Below are positions 26,108 through 34,397 of a stretch of DNA of 46,099 nucleotides, piece after piece. Source of the stretch: Lysobacteraceae bacterium (GTDB lineage: Bacteria; Pseudomonadota; Gammaproteobacteria; Xanthomonadales; Xanthomonadaceae); NCBI GenBank assembly GCA_021299355.1, contig JAJTGG010000007.1:1-46099 (forward strand), in the 5' to 3' direction. Every line of letters starts with the position of its first letter. The stretch's first letter is position 1. The translations under genes were made by a program, and so were the position numbers. The notes below the pieces were generated by a model. The model saw nothing but the letters and a program-made list of their open reading frames with translations. It had not been told where the DNA came from and ran no database searches.

Positions 26108-26149
26108 ATTACATCCAATCATTATGACGGCTTTATGACAGTCTGTCAT
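26108..26149 (-). promoter_or_regulatory. PHO box and -10 of the phoB operon
   Basis: Reading the minus strand, CTGTCAT-AAAG-CCGTCAT (26141 down to 26124) is a PHO box with the standard 11-base repeat period and one mismatch in the second half. Ten bases later is TGTAAT (26113-26108), a -10 at the distance expected when PhoB replaces the -35. A third CTGTCAT at 26143-26149, on the plus strand, forms a perfect inverted repeat with the first half-site (centre one base). Confidence 0.85.
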
Positions 26150-26153
26150 AGAC

Positions 26154-27755
26154 TTAGCCACCCTGTTGTTCCGGCTTGATGCCCTGGCGCTTCAATTCCA
26201 GGGAAATGGGCATGAATTCGGTAATTCGGGCCTCAACCCTGGCGCGCTGGTAATAATCCAGATTATCGTTTTTCAGTAGGGTCGTGAGCTGGCTGATGGC
26301 ATCATCGACCCGTCCATTCAGGAAGGCCACCTCAGCATAGGCCTCGGCCGCCCGCAGCGTGTTTCCCGACAGTTCATAAGCCCGGGCCAGAAGACGTTGA
26401 TAGACGAAGTCCTCGCCGTCGCCACCGATCCGACGCAGGAGCTCCTGGGCGCGTTGCGCTTTATCGGCATTGTCCAGTTCCAACAGAAAGTCGGCGTAGG
26501 CGAGTACGACAGCCCGATTCTCGGGGTATTTGACAATCAGCTGCTCGAAACGGGTTTCGGCCTGTACCGGCTTTCTGGCCGCTTGCGCGGCCTGAGCACG
26601 CGCAATGGCGATCCAGAGATGATCGGGATGTTTGCGGTCCAGATCGGCCAGCAGGGCGTCCGCATCGCCGCCTTGACGGTTGGCGATGTAAGCCAAAGCC
26701 AGTCCGTATTGATGGGCATCGGTGGGCTTGCTTTCAAATCCGTCGATGCCACGGCGGTATTCGATGATGGCGGCGCCCGGACTTGTCGCTGACAGAACGC
26801 GCAGCCGCTCCTTGGCCCAGGAGAAGTCGCTGCTGGCCGTAGCACTTCCGGCTCCGCCCGGCTGCGCAAATTCCGGCAACAGTGGATTGTTCGGCTTCGA
26901 GGCGCCGGCCCCGTCCAGTTTGGCGCGGTTTTCCTGCATCTTGTGGGCGCGGTCACGGGCCTCGCTGATGCGCGTGGCGCTGACCGGATGGCTGCGCAGG
27001 TAGTCCGGGGCGTTGTAGCCTCCGGCATTGGCGCGGGTCACACTTTCCATGCGCGCGAAAAAATCGGCCAGCGCATCCGGGTTATAACCGGCGCGGTAAA
27101 GGGTCTGGATGCCGATCCGGTCGGCTTCGGACTCATTGGATCGGGTGTAATCGATTTGGCGCTGGATCATCAGGGCCTGTGCGCTCATCATGGCGGCGGC
27201 CGTGGCATTGTCCGCAGAGTTTCCCGAGCCGCCGGCTGATTGCGCCGCCACGATCATGCCCAGTGCCGCAAGCATGATCGGTATCTGGTCCTTTTTGGCG
27301 CGTTCAACCGAGCGGATGACATGCTTCTGGGTGACATGTGAAATTTCATGGCTGAGTACGCCAGCCACTTCGTCTTCGGTTTTGGCAGTCAGCACCAGGC
27401 CGGCATTGGTGCCGATATAGCCGCCGAGCGTAGCGAATGCATTGATCTGCCGATCACGCAGCAGGAAGAACGTGTAGGGCTGTCTGGGGTTATCGGAATT
27501 GGCGCCGAGCCGATGGCCCATGGTCTGCAGCCAGGAATCCAGCAGGGGATCATCCAGGACATAATTCATCTGCCGCAACTGGTGCAGCGTGTAAGCGCCG
27601 TATTGCGCTTCCTGGGCCGGAGTGATCATCTCGCCGGCCGAGGAACCCAGTTCCGGCAGTGCGGTTTCCTGGGCCGTGCCGGTGCTTCCGCAAAGGCACA
27701 GGGCCGCGAAGACCGCCAAGGCCAGTCCGTTCCGGGGGAAGGGGAATTTGTTCAT
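26154..27755 (-). CDS. bepA: Beta-barrel assembly-enhancing protease (M48 metalloprotease with TPRs)
   Basis: BepA is a periplasmic zinc protease/chaperone that works with the BAM complex to mature or degrade LptD. The 533-residue protein has a signal peptide (to about residue 28), the M48 zinc motif HEISH (His136, Glu137, His140), the third-ligand region ESEADRIG, and a C-terminal TPR half (FEQLIVKYPENRAVVLAYAD and following). Length is a little above E. coli BepA (487). It lies upstream of phoB's promoter in the same direction, with no visible terminator between. It diverges from grxC. Confidence 0.93.
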   Translation of the reverse strand: MNKFPFPRNGLALAVFAALCLCGSTGTAQETALPELGSSAGEMITPAQEAQYGAYTLHQLRQMNYVLDDPLLDSWLQTMGHRLGANSDNPRQPYTFFLLRDRQINAFATLGGYIGTNAGLVLTAKTEDEVAGVLSHEISHVTQKHVIRSVERAKKDQIPIMLAALGMIVAAQSAGGSGNSADNATAAAMMSAQALMIQRQIDYTRSNESEADRIGIQTLYRAGYNPDALADFFARMESVTRANAGGYNAPDYLRSHPVSATRISEARDRAHKMQENRAKLDGAGASKPNNPLLPEFAQPGGAGSATASSDFSWAKERLRVLSATSPGAAIIEYRRGIDGFESKPTDAHQYGLALAYIANRQGGDADALLADLDRKHPDHLWIAIARAQAAQAARKPVQAETRFEQLIVKYPENRAVVLAYADFLLELDNADKAQRAQELLRRIGGDGEDFVYQRLLARAYELSGNTLRAAEAYAEVAFLNGRVDDAISQLTTLLKNDNLDYYQRARVEARITEFMPISLELKRQGIKPEQQGG

Positions 27756-27829
27756 CCGTTATGCACTTGAATTCACTTACACTGGGACTCACATACTAGC
27801 GCATAGTTCCCCGCCATCCCAAGGACCCC

Positions 27830-28090
27830 ATGGCCGATATCCTCCTCTACAGCGCCGCCGTCTGCCCATACTGCGTTGCGGCCAAAAATTTCCTGAAAGC
27901 CCGCGGGCTGGATTACCGTGAAATCCGCATCGACCAGGATGCCGATGCCCGTGCCGAGATGATGGCCCGGGCCAAACGCACCTCGGTCCCGCAGATTTTC
28001 ATCAATGGCACCCATGTCGGCGGGTTCGACGACATGGTGGCGCTGGACCGTGCCGGACAATTCCAATCTCTGCTGGAGCAAGCCCCGTGA
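27830..28090 (+). CDS. grxC: Glutaredoxin 3 (dithiol, CPYC)
   Basis: This 86-residue dithiol glutaredoxin reduces protein disulfides and glutathione mixed disulfides. The redox site is C12-P-Y-C15; glutathione-binding motifs TSVPQIFI and GGFDD follow, as in Grx3. AAGGA before the ATG is a good ribosome site. The stop overlaps the GTG of the next gene (GTGA), so the glutaredoxin and an AhpD-like protein are translationally coupled. Confidence 0.95.
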   Translation: MADILLYSAAVCPYCVAAKNFLKARGLDYREIRIDQDADARAEMMARAKRTSVPQIFINGTHVGGFDDMVALDRAGQFQSLLEQAP

Positions 28091-28470
28091 GCGAGCAAGA
28101 CCGCGTCAATGCCTTTACCGAGTTCCGCCAGCGCATGAACGAGCGCATCCTGGCCCAGGATAATCAGGTGGTGCGCCGCTTCTTCGCGCTCGATACCCAG
28201 ACTTACAAGGATGGCGCCCTCGACCTGAAAACCAAGGAGCTTCTGGGCCTGGTGGCATCGATGGTGCTGCGCTGCGATGACTGCATCAGCTACCATATTG
28301 CCCAATGCAAAGAGGCGGGTGTGAACCGCGACGAGTTTTTCGAGGCGTTCTCCGTGGCGCTGGTGGTCGGTGGATCGATCGTCATTCCGCATCTGCGCCG
28401 GGGTGTCGACTTCCTTGATCAGCTCGAGGGGCAGGGCATCCATGCCGTTCCCGAGCACAAGCACGACTGA
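28087..28470 (+). CDS. AhpD-like / carboxymuconolactone decarboxylase family protein
   Basis: The 127-residue protein has the AhpD-type active-site pattern E51...C63-D-D-C66-x-x-x-H70 on the CMD fold, which in AhpD proteins supports thiol-disulfide exchange and peroxidase function. It starts with GTG inside the grxC stop codon. Coupling with a CPYC glutaredoxin suggests a shared thiol redox task, with the glutaredoxin as a possible reductant (inference). Sequence does not tell whether the substrate is a peroxide. Confidence 0.87.
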   Translation: MSEQDRVNAFTEFRQRMNERILAQDNQVVRRFFALDTQTYKDGALDLKTKELLGLVASMVLRCDDCISYHIAQCKEAGVNRDEFFEAFSVALVVGGSIVIPHLRRGVDFLDQLEGQGIHAVPEHKHD

Positions 28471-28501
28471 GTCCTGAGGCCTGTATTTGCCGGCTGTTTA
28501 G

Positions 28502-28525
28502 GCCCTGTTCGGCTCCGGACGGGGC
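28502..28525 (+). terminator. GC-rich hairpin after the grxC operon
   Basis: GCCCTGTTCG (from 28502) pairs with CGGACGGGGC (to 28525) with two G-T pairs and a 4-base loop. There is no T-tract after it, so it would be a weak or non-canonical terminator. It lies 32 bases after the stop codon and just before the icd promoter. Confidence 0.35.
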
Positions 28526-28529
28526 TTGT

Positions 28530-28544
28530 CCGCTATAATAGCGG
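28530..28544 (+). promoter_or_regulatory. Palindromic -10 region of icd
   Basis: CCGCTAT-A-ATAGCGG is a perfect 7+1+7 palindrome that contains TATAAT at 28534-28539. The icd ATG is 36 bases after the hexamer. No good -35 is seen, so the palindrome may be an operator or a sign of bidirectional initiation. Confidence 0.45.
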
Positions 28545-28574
28545 GCTAACTTCTATCCACCCAGGAATCAGCAT

Positions 28575-29585
28575 ATGTCGCAGACAATCGCCGTCATCAA
28601 AGGAGATGGCATCGGTCCGGAAATCATGGACGCAACCTTGCAGATGCTCAATGCCCTCAAGGTCGGCCTGCAGTATGATTTCGTGGATGCCGGTCTGAGC
28701 GCCTACGAAAAAACCGGTGAACTGCTGCCGGAAGCCACGCTGGCCGCGATCATCAAACATAAAGTCGCACTGAAAAGCCCGCTCACCACGCCGGTCGGCG
28801 AGGGCTTTTCCTCGATCAATGTCGCCCTGCGCCGTAAATTCGATCTGTATGCCAACGTCCGTCCGGCCATCAGCTTCCCGAACACCAAGTCGCGTTACAG
28901 CAACATCGATCTGATTACCGTGCGCGAGAACACCGAGGGTGCTTACATCGGTGAAGGCCAGAGCGTTTCCGAAGACGGCGAAACCGCGCTGCTGACCCAG
29001 AAAATCACCCGCAAGGGCTCAGAGCGCATCGTCCGCTATGCCTTCGATCTGGCCAACAACCTCGGTCGCAAGAAGATCACCGTGGTACACAAGGCCAATA
29101 TCCTGAAAAGCACCTCCGGCCTGTTCCTTAAAGTGGCCCGCGAAGTCGCTGCCGAATACCCGCAGATTGAATGCAACGAGATGATCGTTGACAACACCTG
29201 CATGCAGCTGGTGATGAAGCCGGAGCAGTTCGACGTCATCGTGACCACCAATCTGTTCGGCGACATCATTTCCGATCTGTGCGCCGGCCTGGTCGGCGGC
29301 CTCGGTCTGGCGCCGGGCGCCAACATCGGCAAGGACTGCGCGATTTTCGAAGCCGTGCACGGCTCCGCGCCGGATATCGCCGGCAAGGGCATCGCCAATC
29401 CCTGCGCTTTGCTACTGGGCGCCGTGCAGATGCTCGAGCACATCGGACAGGTCGATGCCGGCCGTCGCCTGAAGCAGGCCATCATCGACACCATGAACGA
29501 CAAAGATCATCTGACGCCGGACTTGGGTGGCTCGGGCAGCACGCAGACCTTCGCCGCGGCCATCATCAAGCACATCAAGGCCTGA
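28575..29585 (+). CDS. icd: Isocitrate dehydrogenase, NAD-dependent type
   Basis: The enzyme oxidises isocitrate to 2-oxoglutarate in the citric acid cycle. The 336-residue form is the short type of the isocitrate/isopropylmalate dehydrogenase family, close to eukaryotic NAD-IDH. Substrate motif SSINVALRRKFDLYANVRP and metal ligands in NLFGDIISDLCAGLVGGLG (around 226-244) are present. In the cofactor loop HGSAPDIAGKG, Asp267 and Ile268 stand where NADP enzymes have Lys and Tyr, which predicts NAD specificity. It ends at a strong bidirectional terminator. Confidence 0.93.
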   Translation: MSQTIAVIKGDGIGPEIMDATLQMLNALKVGLQYDFVDAGLSAYEKTGELLPEATLAAIIKHKVALKSPLTTPVGEGFSSINVALRRKFDLYANVRPAISFPNTKSRYSNIDLITVRENTEGAYIGEGQSVSEDGETALLTQKITRKGSERIVRYAFDLANNLGRKKITVVHKANILKSTSGLFLKVAREVAAEYPQIECNEMIVDNTCMQLVMKPEQFDVIVTTNLFGDIISDLCAGLVGGLGLAPGANIGKDCAIFEAVHGSAPDIAGKGIANPCALLLGAVQMLEHIGQVDAGRRLKQAIIDTMNDKDHLTPDLGGSGSTQTFAAAIIKHIKA

Positions 29586-29606
29586 TATCTAAAGGGTCTG
29601 AACTAA

Positions 29607-29632
29607 AAAAAACGCGCTTAGGCGCGTTTTTT
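29607..29632. terminator. Bidirectional intrinsic terminator, icd / thiD
   Basis: AAAAAACGCGC (29607-29617) pairs with GCGCGTTTTTT (29622-29632) around TTAG. The perfect 11-bp stem has a T-run on each strand, so it can end both icd and the leftward thiD operon. Confidence 0.92.
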
Positions 29633-29650
29633 GTCATTCGTTTTAAAGCA

Positions 29651-30439
29651 TTATGCAGAGAAGTGTTTTAAGACGGAAAGCTTGCTGGTACCCGGCGTAT
29701 AGGCTGCTTTGAGTGCCGCGTATACGTAGTCTCCGGCTGCCTCACAGGCGTCCGACAGGGACTTTTTCAGCGCCAGATTCGCGGCGATGGCCGCCGCGAG
29801 CGTACATCCGGTGCCGTGGCCGGAAACCTTCAAGCGTGGATGCTCGAACTCGTACAGGGCTTTACCGGTATCGAGCCGGTCGATGACTTTTTTGCCCGAA
29901 AGATGGCCGCCTTTCAATAAAACGGCTTTTGCCCCCATGGCCAGAAGCTCGACCAGCGCCCCTTCGGCCTGCTCGTCATTGTCGATGCTGTGGTCGAGCA
30001 AGAGCACGGCCTCGTCGATGTTGGGGGTAATGATCGTGGCCATAGGCAGCAAGCGTTGGACCAAGCGGCGAATGGCACGGGTTTCCAGCAGGGTGTGTCC
30101 GGAACTGGACACCATGACTGGATCGAGCACGATGGATTTAGGGCGGTAATGTTCCAGTGCATCGGCGACCGTGTCGATGATGCGTGCATTGGCCAGCATT
30201 CCGATCTTCACCGCGCACACATCAAAGTCCGTAAACACCGAATCCAGCTGGGCTTTGAGAAAGGAGGGCGGCGGCACGTGGATGGCCTGCACGCCCCGGG
30301 TGTTCTGGGCGGTCAGGGCCGCAATCGCCGACAGGCCGTGCAGACCATGTGCGGCGAAGGTTTTCAGATCGGCCTGGATGCCGGCACCACCGCCGGAATC
30401 GGATCCGGCGATGGTGAGCACGGACCTTACCCGCGCCAC
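29651..30439 (-). CDS. thiD: Hydroxymethylpyrimidine/phosphomethylpyrimidine kinase
   Basis: ThiD phosphorylates HMP and then HMP-P to HMP-PP for thiamine synthesis. The 262-residue ribokinase-fold protein shows [20 protein letters not shown] at the N-terminus, [13 protein letters not shown] (substrate/metal region), [10 protein letters not shown] and the anion-hole signature [19 protein letters not shown] near the C-terminus. It lies 3 bases after the phoH2 stop, so the two are co-transcribed. No TPP riboswitch is visible upstream. No other thiamine gene is nearby. Confidence 0.95.
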   Translation of the reverse strand: MARVRSVLTIAGSDSGGGAGIQADLKTFAAHGLHGLSAIAALTAQNTRGVQAIHVPPPSFLKAQLDSVFTDFDVCAVKIGMLANARIIDTVADALEHYRPKSIVLDPVMVSSSGHTLLETRAIRRLVQRLLPMATIITPNIDEAVLLLDHSIDNDEQAEGALVELLAMGAKAVLLKGGHLSGKKVIDRLDTGKALYEFEHPRLKVSGHGTGCTLAAAIAANLALKKSLSDACEAAGDYVYAALKAAYTPGTSKLSVLKHFSA

Positions 30440-30442
30440 GGC

Positions 30443-31840
30443 TTACAAGACCTCGGACGCGTAGTCGGCCAGACGCGAACGTTCGCCGCGGCGCAGCGTG
30501 ATGTGCGCGGAGTGCGCCCAGTTCTTGAAACGGTCGACCGCATAGGTCAGGCCCGAGGTCGTTTCGGTCAGGTAGGGCGTATCGATTTGCTCGACATTGC
30601 CCATGCAGATGATCTTGGTGCCCGGGCCTGCACGTGTAATCAGGGTTTTCATCTGCTTCGGGGTCAGATTCTGGGCTTCGTCTACGATCAGCCAACGGCT
30701 CAGGAAGGTGCGGCCGCGCATGAAGTTCATGGCGCGGATCTTGATGCGCGAGGCCAGCAGTTCGTTGGTGGCGCCGCGCCCCCAGGAGTTCTGTTCCTGG
30801 GTGTTGGTCAGTACCTCCAGATTGTCGGTCAAGGCGCCCATCCAGGGCGTCATCTTCTCTTCCTCGGTCCCGGGCAGGAAACCGATGTCCTCGCCGACCG
30901 ACACCGTGGCACGGGTCATGATGATTTCACGGTAACGCTGGTTGTCCATGGTCTGGGTCAGGCCGGCGGCCAGCGCCAGCAGGGTTTTTCCGGTGCCTGC
31001 GGTACCGAGCAGGGTCACCAGGTCGATCTCCGGATCCATCAGGGCGTTCAGCGCGAAGTTCTGTTCACGGTTTCGGGCATTCACCCCCCAGACCTGATGC
31101 TGCGGTGTGCGGTAGTCGTCGACGATCTGCAGTACGATCTTGTCGCCGTCCATGCGGCAGACGCGCATTTCGACTTCGTCCTCGCCCGGCATGTACAGAA
31201 ACTGGTTGATGAACCAGTCGTCACCGCGCGTGCGTTGTATTTCGTAGAAGGTGCGGCCTTTGTCGGTCCAGGACCGGAGGCTGCCCTGATGACGCTCCCA
31301 GAAGTCGGCCTCCAGGTCGCGTACGCCGGTGAACAGCAGGTTGAAATCATCGATGGCGCGGTCGTTTTCGTAATCCTCGGCGGCGACGCCGCAGATCGAG
31401 GCTTTGATGCGCAGATTGATGTCTTTGGAGACCAGTACCACCGGAACGCCGGGGTTATCTTCCTTCAGCTGAAGAATGGAGCCCAGGATCAGGTTGTCGG
31501 GCAGCACGGTACCGAAGCGTTTGCCGGCTTCGACCTGTTTCAATTGAAAGTGGAGTTTGCCGATGCTTTGTTCGGCGCGTAGATTCAGACTTTTGGGCTG
31601 GACGAGAGCGATGCCCTCGGCGATGTCGCGGTTGCCGTGCGATTCGACCAGCTCATTCAGAAACCGGCTGACCTGCCGGGCGTTGCGTGAGGATTCAGAG
31701 TGGCCTTTCTTGCCGTTGTCCAGTTCCTCCAGGACCATCATGGGGATGAAAACATCGTGTTCTTCGAACTTAAACAGCGCGGTTGGATCATGCATCAGGA
31801 TATTGGTATCGAGGACATAGATGCGCTTGCTGCGGGTCAT
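30443..31840 (-). CDS. PhoH2-type PIN-PhoH protein
   Basis: This 465-residue protein joins an N-terminal PIN ribonuclease domain ([11 protein letters not shown], Asp11; later acidic residues Glu39 and Asp140) to a C-terminal PhoH ATPase with Walker A GTAGTGKT (279-286), Walker [15 protein letters not shown] and sensor region IICMGN. PhoH2 proteins are reported to unwind and cleave RNA. It follows the gcvR-like gene after 25 bases with AAGGA as ribosome site and precedes thiD. In many bacteria PhoH2 is a toxin-like gene with a small antitoxin upstream; no such partner is seen here. Confidence 0.92.
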   Translation of the reverse strand: MTRSKRIYVLDTNILMHDPTALFKFEEHDVFIPMMVLEELDNGKKGHSESSRNARQVSRFLNELVESHGNRDIAEGIALVQPKSLNLRAEQSIGKLHFQLKQVEAGKRFGTVLPDNLILGSILQLKEDNPGVPVVLVSKDINLRIKASICGVAAEDYENDRAIDDFNLLFTGVRDLEADFWERHQGSLRSWTDKGRTFYEIQRTRGDDWFINQFLYMPGEDEVEMRVCRMDGDKIVLQIVDDYRTPQHQVWGVNARNREQNFALNALMDPEIDLVTLLGTAGTGKTLLALAAGLTQTMDNQRYREIIMTRATVSVGEDIGFLPGTEEEKMTPWMGALTDNLEVLTNTQEQNSWGRGATNELLASRIKIRAMNFMRGRTFLSRWLIVDEAQNLTPKQMKTLITRAGPGTKIICMGNVEQIDTPYLTETTSGLTYAVDRFKNWAHSAHITLRRGERSRLADYASEVL

Positions 31841-31865
31841 TGATTTTTCCTTAATGGGGGAAAGG

Positions 31866-32435
31866 TCAGTACTTCATTGGATCCATGATCGCGTCGAGGT
31901 TCAGATGGTCGCAGAACTCCATAAAATCATCGCGCAATGCCGCGATGTGCATGTTGGCGGGAATGCCGATGGTCAACTGGGCGGTGAACATGGAGGCACC
32001 GGTATGCATGGCTTGGTAGCCATTGGACTGCATGTTCTCTATGGTGATGCCTTGCCGGTCGAAAAAATCTGCGAGCTGGAAAAGAATGCCGGGCTTGTCG
32101 GCGGCGACTACTTCCACCAGATACGGCAACAGATTGCTCTGCATTGGCTTCGGACCGGTCCGGTAGAAGGTCAGCTTGATGTCGTGCTCGCGTTCGAATT
32201 TGCCGAGCAGCGATTCGAGTTTGACGATGCTGTCCCAGCTGCCGGTGGCCAGCGCGACCAGCGAAACATCGCGGCCGACCGTCGCCAGGCGCGTGTCGAC
32301 CAGATTGCATCCGGATTCGGAAATCCGGCGAGAAACCATCAGCAGGGGTGAGTTCGGATAGATGCTGTAGGCACTGATCAGCAGATGATTGCCGGAAGCG
32401 GGAGAGGCAGGCAAAGCGGTTTCGTGTTCGTTCAA
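31866..32435 (-). CDS. gcvR: Glycine cleavage regulator-like double ACT protein
   Basis: The 189-residue protein has two ACT domains (about 18-95 and 105-180), as in GcvR, which represses the glycine cleavage genes by binding GcvA in E. coli. The open frame to 32681 crosses the dapA start and has no ATG near the conserved region; I choose the TTG at 32435 because AGGA lies 8-9 bases upstream and it gives the normal GcvR length. Synteny with divergent dapA-bamC supports the call. gcvA is not in the window, so the partner is unverified. Confidence 0.8.
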   Translation of the reverse strand: MNEHETALPASPASGNHLLISAYSIYPNSPLLMVSRRISESGCNLVDTRLATVGRDVSLVALATGSWDSIVKLESLLGKFEREHDIKLTFYRTGPKPMQSNLLPYLVEVVAADKPGILFQLADFFDRQGITIENMQSNGYQAMHTGASMFTAQLTIGIPANMHIAALRDDFMEFCDHLNLDAIMDPMKY

Positions 32436-32458
32436 GTGGCGTTCCTGCGACACGGAAA

Positions 32459-32483
32459 TCTGTGTCAGAATATTAAACACAGA
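32459..32483. promoter_or_regulatory. Inverted repeat operator between gcvR-like gene and dapA
   Basis: TCTGTGT (32459-32465) and ACACAGA (32477-32483) are perfect arms 11 bases apart, a T-N11-A shape typical of LysR-type sites. On the minus strand, TTGCCG and TATTCT are separated by 17 bases just upstream, so the repeat would lie at the start of the gcvR-like transcript. Confidence 0.5.
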
Positions 32484-32544
32484 ATAGAGTCTCGATGGCG
32501 GTCCGGCAAGCCCCGGCCCGTATTTAATTCCAAGGAGCCTGAAA

Positions 32545-33432
32545 GTGCAGTTGCAAGGCAGTATTACCGCATTGACCACCCCGTTTACCGAGTCCGGAAT
32601 GCTTGATCTCGGGGCATGGCGCGCCCAAATCGACATGCAGATCCGCAGCGGTACCGCCGCCGTTGTGGTGGCAGGCTCCACCGGCGAAGCCGCGACCCTG
32701 AGTGATGAGGAATACAGTCAACTCATTGAATTGGCGGCGATTCGCGTGGCAGGCCGAATTCCGGTTCTTGCCGGAACCGGTCTGTCTTCGACCGCCAAGA
32801 CCATCCGCCAGACCAAACTGGCCAAAGACAGCGGGGCCGATGTGGCGCTGGTGGTGACTCCGCCCTATGTGCGCCCGACGCAGGCCGGATTGCATGCCCA
32901 TTATTTGGCTGTGGCCGATGCCGCTGGTATTCCGGTCGTGCTCTACAATGTGCCGGGCCGCACCGGATGTGACCTGCAGCCACAGACCGTGGGGCGTCTG
33001 TGCAGCCATAGCAACATCATCGGATTGAAAGAAGCGGTCGGCGATGAGGCGCGCTGGGAAGAGCTATACCCTTTGGCCTCGCCCGCATTCAGCCTGCTCA
33101 GCGGTGACGATCCCACCTTCGTGCGGGCCATTGCCGGTGGCGCCCAGGGCGTGATTTCCGTGGCTTCCAATGTGGTACCGGCCGCCTTCGCCCGCATCTG
33201 CCGGATGTTGCAGGACCGCAATGTCGCCGGCGCGCAGGTGCTGGATGCCGATTTGCGGAACCTTTATGATTTCCTCGGTGTCGAACCGAACCCGGTTCCG
33301 GTCAAAGCGCTGATGCGCTTGATGGGATTCGGTCATGGCCTGCGTCTGCCGCTGCTGCCGCTCTCGGAATCGCATTCTGGCGAAGCACAGAAGATGCTGG
33401 AATTATGTAAAACTATCGAACAATCCATCTGA
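32545..33432 (+). CDS. dapA: 4-hydroxy-tetrahydrodipicolinate synthase
   Basis: DapA condenses pyruvate with aspartate semialdehyde in the lysine/diaminopimelate pathway, downstream of Asd encoded at 9 kb. The 295-residue TIM barrel has GSTGE (44-48), Tyr134 in YNVPGRT and the Schiff-base Lys162 in IGLKEAVGD. It starts with GTG, supported by AAGGAG seven bases upstream. It is followed after 13 bases by a BamC-like lipoprotein gene, the same order as dapA-bamC in E. coli. Confidence 0.96.
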   Translation: MQLQGSITALTTPFTESGMLDLGAWRAQIDMQIRSGTAAVVVAGSTGEAATLSDEEYSQLIELAAIRVAGRIPVLAGTGLSSTAKTIRQTKLAKDSGADVALVVTPPYVRPTQAGLHAHYLAVADAAGIPVVLYNVPGRTGCDLQPQTVGRLCSHSNIIGLKEAVGDEARWEELYPLASPAFSLLSGDDPTFVRAIAGGAQGVISVASNVVPAAFARICRMLQDRNVAGAQVLDADLRNLYDFLGVEPNPVPVKALMRLMGFGHGLRLPLLPLSESHSGEAQKMLELCKTIEQSI

Positions 33433-33445
33433 AGCAAGGATACCC

Positions 33446-33940
33446 ATGAACGGTTTCGTTAAAAACGGTGCGCGTCCCGCGCTTCTGGCCATGGTGCCCG
33501 CATTGCTGTTGTCGGGATGCGGCTGGCATCTGTTCAGCAAGAAATCCGAATATGAGGGCGTGGAACTGACCAAGGCGTTGGTTGTGCCGCCCGATCTGAG
33601 CAAGCCCAGCGACCGCGAGGCCTTGAAGATTCCACCCAAGAGTGCGGTCGGCATTAACGCCGTTTCCACCGAGATTGTCCGCAGCATCAATGTCAACACC
33701 GATGTGGCGACGGCCTGGAAACGCGTCGGTACCGCCCTGGGGCAAATCGAGGCTGCTGAAATTCTAAGCGCAGTGGAAGGCATATCCAGCTATGAAGTGG
33801 CCTTCGGCGGCGAGACCATGCTGGTTTCGGTACAAAACAACGCCGGGAAATCGCGTATCGTGGCGCTTGGACCGGATGGCGCGGGTTCTGAAAGCGCCGC
33901 TTCCGGACAGCTACTGGCGCTGCTCAAACAAAAACTCTGA
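33446..33940 (+). CDS. BamC/NlpB-like lipoprotein, short form
   Basis: The 164-residue protein has a lipoprotein signal (LLLSGC, Cys25) and, after it, the segment LVVPPDLSKPS that resembles the unstructured BamC N-terminus that contacts BamD, followed by one helix-grip-like domain (INVNTDVATAWKRVGTAL, LLALLKQKL). E. coli BamC is 344 residues with two such domains, so this is about half-length. The start at 33446 follows AAGGA. Position behind dapA supports the BamC relationship; sequence similarity by eye is modest. Confidence 0.7.
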   Translation: MNGFVKNGARPALLAMVPALLLSGCGWHLFSKKSEYEGVELTKALVVPPDLSKPSDREALKIPPKSAVGINAVSTEIVRSINVNTDVATAWKRVGTALGQIEAAEILSAVEGISSYEVAFGGETMLVSVQNNAGKSRIVALGPDGAGSESAASGQLLALLKQKL

Positions 33941-33955
33941 GCGACCTCCGTGTAT

Positions 33956-33987
33956 TGAAAACGAGCGCCGGACGGCGCTCGTTTTCA
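33956..33987. terminator. Bidirectional intrinsic terminator, bamC-like / fdxA
   Basis: TGAAAACGAGCGCC (33956-33969) pairs perfectly with GGCGCTCGTTTTCA (33974-33987) around GGAC. The 14-bp stem carries T4 on each strand and overlaps the fdxA stop codon. Confidence 0.9.
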
Positions 33988-34308
33988 TTTCTGCAGGAAC
34001 TGCAGTTTATCAGTCTTTCCGTCCCATTCCGCGGCTTCCGGCAGGGGTTCGCTACGGGTGGTGATGACCGGCCACTGTGCGGCCAAGTCCGCATTCAATG
34101 CCACGAAATGTTCCTGGCCTGCCGGAACGTCGTCTTCCGGAAAAATCGCCTTGGCCGGACATTCCGGCTCGCACAGCGTGCAGTCGATGCATTCGACCGG
34201 ATCGATGACCAGGAAATTCGGACCCTCGTGGAAACAGTCGACCGGGCAGACCTCGACACAGTCGGTATATTTGCAGCGGATGCAGTTTTCAGTCACGACA
34301 AATGGCAT
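33985..34308 (-). CDS. fdxA: Seven-iron ferredoxin
   Basis: FdxA is a soluble electron carrier with one [3Fe-4S] and one [4Fe-4S] cluster. The 107-residue length is typical. Cys9, Cys17 and Cys50 fit the 3Fe ligands, and Cys21, Cys40, Cys43 and Cys46 the 4Fe ligands; Cys12 is extra. The N-terminus [19 protein letters not shown] is characteristic. TAGGTGA precedes the ATG. Its redox partner is unknown. Confidence 0.95.
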   Translation of the reverse strand: MPFVVTENCIRCKYTDCVEVCPVDCFHEGPNFLVIDPVECIDCTLCEPECPAKAIFPEDDVPAGQEHFVALNADLAAQWPVITTRSEPLPEAAEWDGKTDKLQFLQK

Positions 34309-34397
34309 AAATCACCTAATGGGAGTGAAAACCCTTAAAATGGCCAATCTGCCACAGGGTTTGCGTTTGTGAATATTTTACTGCATTTGGGAGTGCC

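Noticed and set aside
29990-31582. 530-codon open frame antisense to thiD and phoH2
   Set aside because: It mirrors two well-recognised genes, has no ribosome site and reads as low-complexity Gly/His/Asp-rich text; a codon-bias shadow.
30443-31840. PhoH2 as a toxin-antitoxin system
   Set aside because: No small antitoxin ORF overlaps its start; the upstream gene is a clear ACT regulator.
32459-32483. LexA box
   Set aside because: The CTGT/ACAG half-sites are 15 bases apart, not the 8 needed.
32436-32681. 82-residue N-terminal extension of the GcvR-like protein
   Set aside because: It would overlap the dapA start and lacks ACT similarity; TTG with AGGA at 32435 is better.
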